A stretch of 64,000 bases of DNA from Deuterostichococcus epilithicus (Eukaryota > Chlorophyta > Trebouxiophyceae > Prasiolales > Stichococcaceae): assembly GCA_033439295.1 (NCBI GenBank), contig JAVTLE010000015.1, forward strand, positions 1,178,001 through 1,242,000. The letters run 5' to 3'. The notes under the pieces were generated by a model. The model had not been told where the DNA came from. It was given only the letters and a program-made list of their open reading frames with translations, and did no database searches. Below, piece by piece: positions 38,593 to 48,452 of this stretch (within the stretch, counting starts at the first letter, position 1; each line of letters begins with the position of its first letter). Both the position numbers and the translations under genes were made by a program.

Positions 38593-40046
38593 TCACCGCT
38601 TCTTGTCCTTTCTCTCTTTCTTGTCCTTCCTTTTGGCTTTTTTGGAGTGTTTGCGCGCGGCGTCCTCTGGATCCATGCCAGCAGACCGCAGAAATGCTTC
38701 CGCTGCTTCCAGCTGCTTCCGCTTGCGGTCCTGCCGCGATGCTTTAGCCATTTGCTTCTCCGCCTTGACCAGCAGCCGCGCCTGTCGCTCCAGGCCCGCC
38801 GGATCCATCTGCTCCTCTGGTGCCTCCCCGTCAGAGTCCGACACCAGGATCTGCTGGTTGTGCGCATCCACTGTCTGCCGTGCAAGTGCCAAGATTGTGT
38901 CAGTTGGCAGGGCGTCACACTCTTCGGCCTGGCATGCACTGGCCACCTGGTGACAGGAACTCCTGCACCGCCGCAGTTTTATAGCTGCCGCAGGGCAAGG
39001 GCTGCTGGCTCGACGGTTGGCAGACCTCCCTGCTTGTCAGACACGAAACACTGCAGCACTGCGAGCTTGCCCACCTGGCCACCGCGCGGCGGGCTGCGGC
39101 GGCCCATGAGCCCGTGCGTGCCCGGCCGCAGCTCAAAGCGGTCCTGCGTCTGCAGTGCTGCGACCGCGCCCAGCATGTGCTTCACGTGGCCCGACGGCGG
39201 TGGCGGCGGCGGCCCCCGCGGCCGCCGCCCCTGCNGCCACGCCCGCCGCCACGCCCGCCGCCTGCGTCCTGGCCGGCTGGCGCCGCTGCGCCTCCGTTCC
39301 TCTCTGCTTCTGCCTGCGTGGGAGCACGACAAGGAGCTCAATGCTCACCATTTTCCGAGTGCACTCCCCACAGCACATTCCCGGTCTTTGGAGAATGTGC
39401 TGCACCCAAACACGGCCCACCTTTTCTGTGGCTGCCTTCTCCACCACATCCATGCCGGGCGGCTTGGTGTACCTGCGCAGCGCACGGTGCAAGATCAGCG
39501 GAAGACGCCAGCCATGGCAAGCTGTTCCAGCAACAGGGCTCAAGGAATATCAGGGTGGTCTGCTCCGGCGACTGGGGTGCAACGGCACCCTCGCGACTGC
39601 CGCAAAGGCGAGACAGGTTTGAGCAGCATTCGCAGGAGCGGGGCCCACATGAAGGAGATGGCCTGCCGCGCCGCGTGCTTGGCCTGCTCCTCGGGGCTGA
39701 GGTAGCTCAGCGTCTTCATGTACTCCTGCTCCGCCTCGAACTCTTGCTGCAGGGTGGGGATGGAATTGTCAAGGCGACGGCCACAGCATTGGCAGAGCAA
39801 CGGATCAGCCCGCCGGCGTTGGCGCTGCCACCGGCCAGTGTTCGACATGAGAATGTTTTGTGCATCGCAGCTACAGGCGCCGCTGTACAGCTGCGTCTGT
39901 ACCTTGGCCAGCGCATTGCGCTTGGCGGTGGCAATGGTCTCCTGCTCTGCCTCGAAGACCCGGGCCTGATTCTTGAAGTTGAGCGGGTGCCATGGCTTCT
40001 GGTTGAGAAAATTGTGAGACCTGTGCGTGCAGAGGGCGCCGCCCAT
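38593..40046 (-). CDS. CIR1 N-terminal domain protein (splicing/corepressor-associated)
   Basis: The N-terminal exon reads FLNQKPWHPLNFKNQARVFE followed by AEQETIATAKRNALAKVQ, the Cir_N signature (W-H-P ... N-x-x-R/K-V-x-x-A-E-Q). Then come FEAEQEYMKTLSYLSPEEQA and AISFMW (about 39750-39650) and KPPGMDVVEKA (about 39460), matching the E-Q-E-x-Y ... L-x-F-M-Y-x-x-P-P-G block of animal CIR1 and plant relatives. CIR1 binds CBF1 and splicing factors; plant relatives are annotated as splicing-related. The middle is Arg/Gly/Ala low-complexity with one N at 39235. A further exon carries VKHMLGAVAALQTQDRFELR (about 39180). The C-terminal exon is coiled-coil and ends in a Lys-rich tail (SKKAKRKDKKERKDKKR), with the stop at 38593-38595, a likely nuclear localisation signal. 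The exact start (about 40046, or an upstream exon) is uncertain. Confidence 0.75.
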
Positions 40047-41097
40047 CAGCCGGCTCAGGCAGACCTGATGTATTCTCCGACATTCCCAGGGAATGAATTG
40101 CCATGATAATCATAGGTCAAGTTGTATCTCTCACCACGCGGTTCCAGTGCCGCGCGGATCATAGTTTGGATCCTTTGCACCCTTATGGTCGCCTCTGACG
40201 CCTGCAATAGCACGATGATACCACCATGGTATTGACTTGAGAAGCAGCGTCTCGTCAAGGTCCTACTGAGATCTTTGTGAAGCCTGTGAAACTAGCAAAA
40301 CAGTCGGGCAGGTGGAAGCAGTCCTCCTCGCCTGCCAACGCGCCGCGCGCTGGCGCTTTGTGCCGCGCCTCTGGGATCCCAGCATTAGACATGGTGTCCT
40401 CGCAGACTTTTAAAATGACAATAAGGCCGCAATGTTAGACTACATTTGACAACGGAGCTGCTGCCGCAGACTTCAGATGATAATGATGCCGTCACCGCCG
40501 CCCGCCTGGGCTTCCTAACAACAAGCACGCGGCCCTCGGACAAGTGCAGGCAGGATAGTAACACAATTAGCCTACTATCGCAATCGAGACTGCTGTGCGA
40601 TTCCTTGCTGCAAGCAGCCTGGCTCTGCTGTCTGCAATACGTGCAACGAGACGCAGTGCAGTGCACTGCCCGAAGACTTCGAGGGAGAGCCGCACCGAGC
40701 TACAATCTTGAGCCCGAGGCTGACAACCGATCTGCCTCACCGATCTGCATATGGTCATGGCATCAAGCGAAGCTCGACGCACTCACTGTCTCAGTCACAA
40801 CATCACGTGAGCTTTCGGAAATTGCATCGGAAGACATGCAGCGACCGGCGTACTCTCTGCTTAGTGTATACCGCAGCAGGTTGCAGCTACCATAGAATGT
40901 GACACATCTGCAGCCTAGCAATAGTGCATTGCTCCTGCGGCCTTCTTGAGAGCTCAGGGAGCTGACGGAACCTGCGGCTAGGTGCTGTGCGGAAAGACAG
41001 TAACCTGCTCCCTGGTGTGTGCTCGAGCCTCGTTCAAGCGTTGATGTCCAATCAGAGTCTCAGGCTACCGCAATAATTCCACGCATCTTCGCACAGC
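40047..41097. promoter_or_regulatory. Divergent promoter region of CIR-domain gene and VTA1
   Basis: About 1.05 kb between two divergent genes. The minus-strand first exon of the CIR-domain gene may extend to about 40110. The region is less GC-rich than the neighbouring exons. No other exon or motif is recognised. Confidence 0.4.
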
Positions 41098-44000
41098 ATG
41101 GGAGACAACATGACAGACGAGCAGGCGCAGACGAAAGCCATCCTGCCCTTTTTGCAGGTTAGCACCTGCTGCACTTGATGCAACTAGGCTTTGTGTGCTG
41201 ACCACACCTGGTCACGGTGTACTGTCTGGTCTGACATGCCTTCTGTGAGGGGATGCAGCGGGCCGATGAGATCTCAAAGATGGAGCCAAAGGTGATGCCT
41301 GCACGCACTTTCACTGACCGTGTGCAACTTACTGCATGCTTGGGCCTTCCTCAAGCGTGGCGTGGCTGTGTGCAGGTCGCATACTACTGCCGCATGTATG
41401 CGGTTGACACGGTGAGCGCAGCTTGCCTTCTGTTACCTGCAACATTCATGCCTCGATGTCCCAGTACTGCCTGAAACGTGCACACCAACCCCCTGCCCTC
41501 CCTTCCCGCTGGAACGGTGTTTCATACTCAAAGGCTGACAGTGCACCTTGACAGGGCATTGCATTCAAGAACCGGGGGCAGAAATTCGATGGCGTCCTGC
41601 GAGCGCTCATCGCCAAGCTGGAGCGCGACAAGCCGGCCGCTGGGCTGGGCGACGGCGATAAAGAGTACTGCCGCAACTTTGCTGAGGCCATCTTCGCTCG
41701 CGCGGACCGCATCGATCGTGCAGGGCGCGCCGACAAGAGCACCGCGCTCACGTTCTACGCCGCCAGCATCTTCATTGAGGTGCGTCCTGACCCCAGCTGC
41801 AGGATCTCGATGCCTGCGTGCGCACTACCTGGCTGTCCCCAAGCATTCCAGACACCAACCCGACAATTGTGCATATGTGGCCCTCTGCCGATGCACTCGG
41901 TGCCTTGCCCCAGGTGGCACTGGCTTGCTGCGCTCATGATCCATTGCCATGTGGCCGGAGCAAGCACCAGCTCTGGTCACAAGGCCGCATACTGCGACAA
42001 ACAACCTCTTTGCTCCTGTCTCCCGCAGATCCTGCGGCAGTTCGGGGAGCTGCCAGAGGATCTGGTGGACGTGCAGCGGTATGCGGCCTGGAAGGCGGCG
42101 GACATCCGCAAGGCGGTGCGGGAGGGGCGGCAGCCGACACCGGGCAACGGCGACGCAGCGCCCGACGACCTGCTGCCGGGCGTGCCGCCCCACGAGGTGC
42201 GGCTGTGTCTGACAAAGCAGCTGTGGCGATCGGGTGCATCGCTCGACCTGCTGCCAGTTGTGCCGCTCCACTGTGTCTGGCTGTGTCTCTAAATCATCAC
42301 ATGACGCGCTAGGCATGCCACCCCACCAGGTGCTGGCCTGCACTTCAATTGCAGTATTTCGAGACGGCTGCTTGCAGCAATTTCAATCATTTGCCTGTTT
42401 GTTCTTGAGTCCACCATCTTTGGATAGCGAAGCAGACGGTCGGTCCATACCCACCGGGTCGATCTTGCTGCATGGCCTGGCCCTGCTGCCCTCCATGCAT
42501 TGTGTACCCCCGGCTGCAGCCACGATCGGGTTGCCATGGAGGGCCTCAGTGGTCTCCTGGTCGCACCCTCATGTGCAGTGTCCACCCCGCGGCCTGCAGG
42601 TGGCCGAGATGGCACCCGAGCAGCAGGGCCCGCTGGTCGGTGGCAGCGACCGCCGCGGCTCCCTCAGCGAGGAGCAGGGTCTGGGCGGCCTGGACATCAA
42701 CGATCAGCGCGGCCCATCGGAGGTGCAGCCGCAGCGGCCCCCGCCCGCACCATATGCTGGCCGGCAGCCTGCGCCATACGGCGGGAGCTCGGGTTACGAG
42801 CACGACCCCGGCGGCGGCGGCTCGCCGCTGCCGGGAGGAGGGGATGGGTATGGCGCACCGGGGCGGCCGTCGTCGCCTTCGCCGCCGCCGCACCTGCCAT
42901 CGCCGCCACGCCACACACCTGGCCACGGCCCAGGGTGCAGCGGAGGCAATGAGTACTTGTCGCAGCCGCTGCCGCCACCGCCCTCAGGTACCAGCCTCAG
43001 TGACTGTAACCTGGGTGTCTAGGAAGCAGCAGCAGGGTGTGTTTCGGAAAATCCTTCAGCAATGTTGCGGGCAGCCATGCAGTGTGCCAATGTACGGGGC
43101 AATGCAAGCCAAGGAAGGGGTCGTCCCCAGTTCTCGCCTTCACACTCGTCTTTGGATCAATGCAAGCGAGTTGCAGAGCAAGTCGCAGCCTCAAAGCTAC
43201 TATGGAGCACACAGGCGCAAGCTTTGGCAGCGGCCGGGCGGGCAGTGGCGGCTACACCGGCGACCCCAGGGATGAGCTGCCATCCGTGCCCTCTTTTGCA
43301 CGTTCCGTGTCCATCGCCTCATCAGCGGACCAGCAGCCATCGGAGCACGCGCTCGCCCCACGCTACCCGCCCGGCACGCGCGTGCTGTACGATGCCTTTG
43401 ATGAGCCGCAGCCCGTGCGCGGCACCGTGGCCAAGGTCGACTGGCAGGGTGCGCCCCTTGCGCAGCAGCCCTCCTCACATGTGGGCTGTGTGGGCCGCTT
43501 GAAGGATATTTCGGTTTGTCTCTTCGTTTTAACCTGCATTTCTCATCGCCAAGGCCGTGTCGTGCTCACCACTTACCGTTGAGCGACAAACTGCAGTGTG
43601 CATCTACTCACTGTAGCATTCGCTGATGCCTTCTGATGGCATTTCTATTGACATAACTTCTACATCTGCAGACGACAAATGGTTCTACACGGTGGCGCTG
43701 CCAAAGCAGATCGTGCGGGTGCACGAGCACATCCTGGCACCAGAGTACCGGGAGGGGGAGCCGGTGCTGTTCCGGGGGCCTGACGGCGGCGCCACACCTG
43801 CCACCATCCTCGCCACTGACGCCTCCATGTGGTGCGCTTCCCCAAGAAGCGCACTGAGCTTTGTCGCCCTGGGCGGTCTTGCCGCGACGCCTGCTGCTTC
43901 AAGCCTGACATTCAGCATGGCAGCCCTTCTATGCAGCAGCAGCAACGAGACTCGCAGCGGATCCAGGTCCTGCCTTACGGCAGCCATGCTGCATCGTGCA

Positions 44001-44890
44001 TACGGCTGAATCACCATCCGCACTTGTGTAGGCGGCCTCGGTACAGCATCAGGCTGCAATCGGGGCAGCAGCTGGACACATCGGACGACACACTGACGGC
44101 GGCGCAGCCCACTGCGCCGCTGCCGCCGCAGCAGCCTGCCGCGACGCCGTCGGGGATCCCCGCCAGCCCCGAGCACGTGCCTTCGCTGCCGTTGGGAATG
44201 CGGCCGCCGTCGCTGCCGCAGGGCGCACCGTACCGGCCGCCGCCACCGCCGCCAGGGCCGCAAGGTCGGCACGGCTGATCCCTGCAGCAGGCTGCTCTAC
44301 CTTCCGACCAAGGCGGACTCGGTCCTCTGTGTGTATCACAAGACGGTTCTGACAGGCAATCAATTGAGCTGTCATGCTGCGCCACTGCAGGCAGCTTCGC
44401 TTCCCAGCCGAGCTTTGGAGCGTTGCCGCCGGCCTCCCGACCTGACTATACCGCACAGCCCCCCAGGCAGCTGCCAGCCGGGCAGTCAGCCCCAAGTACG
44501 CCAGCGTCACGATCTCAGCCGCAGCGCTCTGGTCCGCCAGCGCAGGGTGAGCCACCACAGCAGCCGCCTGGCTTGGAGCAGTTTCGATTTGCTTTGTGTT
44601 CGTATCCGACTCTCTACAACACCGTCGTCCTGAAAGGTGTCAAGACTGAAAGCTTGAGTGTCAGCAGCGCAAACTCAGACAGTGCTTCTGGCCTGACGCT
44701 CGTTCCTTGTGCCGGGCATCTTGCAGATGCCGCCTACACGCCTGCTCCCGACTTCAAGCCGTCACTGAATGCGGTGACTGAGGCCCAGAAATTCGCGAAA
44801 TACGCCGTTAGCTCCCTGGGCTTTGAGGACGTGCACACCGCCACAAAGTACCTGCAGGATGCGCTGAGGTTGTTGACGCAGCCCTCTTGA
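41098..44890 (+). CDS. VTA1: VTA1/LIP5, ESCRT-III Vps4 activator, with a Tudor-like insertion
   Basis: VTA1/LIP5 stimulates the Vps4 ATPase during multivesicular-body sorting. Eleven exons join in phase (41098-41157, 41259-41291, 41376-41411, 41555-41779, 42029-42196, 42600-42987, 43215-43448, 43672-43831, 44032-44264, 44391-44546, 44727-44890), giving 618 aa. The N-terminal MIT-like domain (residues 1-174) contains ILPFLQ, RADEISKMEP, VAYYCRMYAVDT, DRAGRADKSTALTFYAASIF and YAAWKAADIRKAVREGRQPT. The C-terminal Vps4-binding Vta1_C helix pair (about 575-618) contains EAQKFAKYAVSSLGFEDV and ALRLLTQPS. The linker is long, Pro/Gly-rich, and holds two SH3/Tudor-like segments: GTRVLY...VRGTVAKVDW...WFYTVAL (about 352-408), and PVLFRGPDG...ATILATD...RYSIRLQSGQQLDT (about 411-455). 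Known VTA1 proteins lack these and are about 300-430 aa long. A TGTAA signal lies at 45090-45094. Confidence 0.95.
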
Positions 44891-45089
44891 GCAGCGATGC
44901 CTATGTTCGAGTTGCCGCCAGCTCGAGCAACAGGTTAAATGCCACCCCCTTCCCTGCGAAACCATGTCCTGTTCTCGCGGGCTGCAGCAAGGCAGCAAGT
45001 TGCCGTAGCAAGTTGCCGCATTTCCCCCTGCCGACACATGACAGACAATTTCCCTGTCACGCGTGAAATGCTCGAAATGCTCCGACAGC

Positions 45090-45094
45090 TGTAA
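45090..45094 (+). terminator. TGTAA polyadenylation signal of VTA1
   Basis: TGTAA lies 200 bases past the VTA1 stop codon. It is the established chlorophyte polyadenylation signal. No stronger candidate is closer. Confidence 0.5.
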
Positions 45095-45470
45095 ACTCAG
45101 CTCATGTGCTGGCGCATGTACCGGTCAAAGGCCTAACGCCTTTTCTTGATCAGTCAGGCCAGCATACGTGTCGGAAGCTTTCGGATGTCGGCGGACACGG
45201 CTGAGAGGTTTGCAGCACTCGCAGATCGCCAGCCGACTGGAGTAACGTTGGGCTGACGCACCGCCCAGTTCCACGCGGAGACAGCGTCAGTTGATTTGAC
45301 CGGGTCGAACGGCCGCACCGGATTTCCGGGCGAACAGCTTGGCTCTCATGGCACCAGGTGACCCTGTACAGTTCCTCAGCGACAGTCTGTTCCTGACACT
45401 GGTGCGGATCAGTAACTTTTACAGGCGCCTGTGATGCCGCAAGTATTGTCTTGAAGCTCCTCTCGATTGC
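45095..45470. promoter_or_regulatory. Promoter/5' UTR region of the AT-hook/Myb gene
   Basis: The 376 bases between the VTA1 polyadenylation signal and the next start codon on the same strand. There is no recognisable motif. Assignment is by position only. Confidence 0.35.
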
Positions 45471-47904
45471 ATGGCAGAGCCGCGGCGGTCGACCCGCAGC
45501 GTGACCAAGCGGGCCACCGCCGGCGGCAGNCGCACCCGTGCCGCCGCCGCCGCTGCCGCCTCCGCCGCTGCAGGCGCGCAGACGTCCGCGTCCGAGGCGC
45601 CCTCTGGCACCGGCGACGAGCCGCCGGTGAAACGCCGTCCCGGACGCCCGCGGAAGCGCCCGCCCTCGCCCGAGTCCTACAAATTCCCGTCTGACGAGGT
45701 CAGCGACAGCAGCAGCGACGAGGGCTCAGACGACGAGGAATACGTCGCGCGGTCGCCGGTGGACGACGATGGAGCGGAGCCGCTGCTTGCGCTGCACCTC
45801 CTGCACTGGGGCAGCCTGCTCGGCCACCTCAGGGTGAGGCGCCGTCTCGCCTTGCAGCGGTGTGCCTTGCGCTACGGCATGCAATTGCGTCGGGACGATA
45901 CGCAGACCTGCAACTCACAACTATGGCTCATGGCCAGTCGCAGGAACGCACTCACTCTATGCAGTGGCTGTTCGCGCTTTCACTGGGCTACAGACCCTCA
46001 TACACCATGACTTGTGCTGCGCAGCTGGAGATGCCGGTGGGGGCGACGCTGCGAGATTTGCAGAAGCGGCTGCAGGGTATCCACATCTTTGGCCGCAAGG
46101 TGCTGCCTCCCTTGGCGGCTGCCATCGACACTGGCACATCAGCCTGCATCGGATCACTGTGTGGTTCGACATTCATCCACGGCAGCTCGCCACCAGCATC
46201 AATGCCTCTTGAGGCCCACGGACTTCGAGAACCGGTGACGGTCATGCCCACAAGAGGCGCAATCTCATGTGCAGTACAAGGCTCGGCGATTTGACCTGCG
46301 GGTGCTGGAGCCGGGCGCGGCAGACATCGAGGCGGAGGCGGCGGATAAGGGTGAGCAGCCAAAGCTCGGCGACTACAGCCGCGGCAAGTCGGCTGCCGCC
46401 GGCGATGGCGACGGCGGCGGTCGTCTCGGAGCCGGCGCCAGCAGTGCTGCCGACGGCAGTGACGGGCGGCAGCTGCGCGTCATGCTGCTGGTGCGGCCCC
46501 GCAAGGCGGTGCTGGCGCATCTGCAGCTGCAGCCCGGCGCGCCCGACCTTCAGCCGCTCAGCTGGCGGCGGCACACGAAGCAGCCTGCTGCCGGAGCCCC
46601 GGCCGCAGCGGCAGGCGCGGGGGCGGCCAGCCTGCCGCCTGCGGACGCTCCGTCGCCCGCGTTCGTGCCGGCCTTGCCGCCTGCGGTCGGTCCTGCTCTG
46701 CGTCAGGCTGCAATGCAAGGAGCATCGTATGCTATCAGCCTTAATGATGCCTCAAGCTCTGTGCAGACTGGTCACATCCGTGCATGATCTGACTTTGACG
46801 ATTGCTGGACGCCCTTCCATGCCCGGCTGATCGCCATGCTATGACATGCTCCCTCGCCTGCAAGTGTCAACCATTCGCCAGCAGCAGCAGCAGCAAAACA
46901 AGGTCTGGCCGAGCGAGGCACGGCGGCTCGAGCTGTTGCAACAAAAGCAGATGGCCGACGCGTTGCAGGGGCAGGAACAGGCCGCACGCCAGACTGCAGG
47001 CGCACAACAGCAGCAGCTGGCGCAGTCGCCGCCGGCATGGCGGCAGGCGCGGCGGAACCGTCCGGCAGCGGCGCCTGGCGCTGGCCCGTCAGCGCAGCGC
47101 GAGCGGCCAGCAGCCGCTTTGCCGGCGGCTGCCCGGAACGAGGAGGAAACGGACGACTGGCCGAGCACTTCGCGCCGACCGGGTCAGGCAGCGCAGCGCC
47201 GCAGCGGCGCCGTGCCGCGCCAGCAGCAGCCCGCTGCTGCAGCCGCAGGGCGTCAGCACGAAGCATCGGCAAGGCAGCAGCCTCAGCTCCAACGCCAGGC
47301 GGACGATCGCGAAGGTGCGGCGGCACTCGTCATGTAGCGGCCCTCTTTGTTGGCGCTCTCCATGCTCGCGTCATGGTGGACCGGTACTGGTTGCTTGCAG
47401 GGTCGAAGGTCTAGAGCCAGTCCGCAGGCTTCTCGCTGTCACTGACAGCTTCTACACGTTTCTTTTCAGATGTGCCGGCGCCTCCCGTGCCGCCGCAGCC
47501 GACATCACCGCTGAAGCTGCCCACCAAGGAGGGGCAGGGGTACTGGTTTGGGGCAGAGACGAAGCGTCTCATAGAAGGTGCACCTTCCTTGCTTCTGGCG
47601 CTTCAGGTTCCTAGCTGCAATGAGTCAAGTCCTGTTTTAATGCGCACCCAATGACCCACTGTGCCTGCTCTTTGTTGGTCCGAACCTCGGCAAGATACGT
47701 GCAGGAGTGCGCCTCTACGGCAGCAGTAACTGGAAGATGATCCGCGAGGAGTTCCATCTCTTCCATCGCACCGGCCAGAACCTGAAAGACCACTGGCGGG
47801 CCGTCACAAACGCGGTGGAGAAGGGCCGCGCGACGAGGACAATCCAGCTGGACAGGGATGACAGGATTCGAGTTGCAGAAATATTGGCCCACGCCAGCAG
47901 GTAG
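45471..47904 (+). CDS. AT-hook and telobox-type Myb/SANT DNA-binding protein
   Basis: The ATG at 45471 opens a basic N-terminus (MAEPRRSTRSVTKRA). One N interrupts it at 45530. An AT-hook core RRPGRPRKRP lies at about residues 60-70, followed by an acid Ser/Asp/Glu stretch. Middle exons are LRDLQKRLQGIHIFGRKVLP (about 46050), KARRFDLRVLEPGAADIEAE (from about 46280) and Gln-rich low complexity (about 46860-47330). The last two exons hold a single C-terminal Myb repeat: YWFGAETKRLIEGVRLYGSS, NWKMIREEFHLF, HRTGQNLKDHWRAV, with the stop at 47902-47904. The placing of the Myb repeat at the very C-terminus, and the R-T-x-x-x-L-K-D-x-W-R helix, match the telobox of telomere/telobox-binding proteins (V-D-L-K-D-K-W-R). 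Telomere or telobox promoter binding is therefore likely but inferred. Joins in the low-complexity middle are uncertain. Confidence 0.7.
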
Positions 47905-48452
47905 ATCATACTGGAAACTGGTCCGGATGTCAGACGCGCCAGAGCATTTCTGGGTTTGATCCAAACAGCAGGGCATTCTACTTTCAAAAAAGGGAGTTAG
48001 CGAGCGGCAGCGCCATACATATGGCTCACTGTGATGGCAGGCAGCTGTGTGTTCCAATCTTCTGTGCCTCGTCAACAAGGGGTAGACGAAGGTCTGAGCA
48101 TACCGCCTTCTGAGCTTTGTGATCTAGCTGGCCATGCAGTTATGCTGCAGCGGCAGTCGTGGTTGCAACACCACAGTTTTCAATTGACGGTTTTGGGTCT
48201 GGACATCAAAACGCAAACGGCGTGGCATCATGACAACAAACAATTTATCAACAAATTCAACGCGTGACAAACCATGCGAGGAGGATCAAGCGCTACAGTG
48301 CCGAATGCTGTGCTCTGCGGCAAATTGCCGCCCATACATGCTGCGCGCACGGCCTGACAACATTCGCTTGGCATAGAAAGATTGGGCAAGCTCGAATGTA
48401 GCCCGGTCCAGAGATAATCGATGATGCAGCCGTCCTGACGCTCCCCTCCCCC
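47905..48452. other. Convergent spacer, nothing recognised
   Basis: 548 bases between the stops of the Myb gene (plus) and the kinase gene (minus). Likely 3' untranslated regions. I saw no TGTAA/TTACA pair and no coding exon. Confidence 0.45.

Noticed and set aside
38647-39705. Long plus-strand open frame (352 codons)
   Set aside because: It is antisense to CIR-domain exons and to the Lys-rich C-terminal exon. It shows no domain and follows from GC-rich codon bias.
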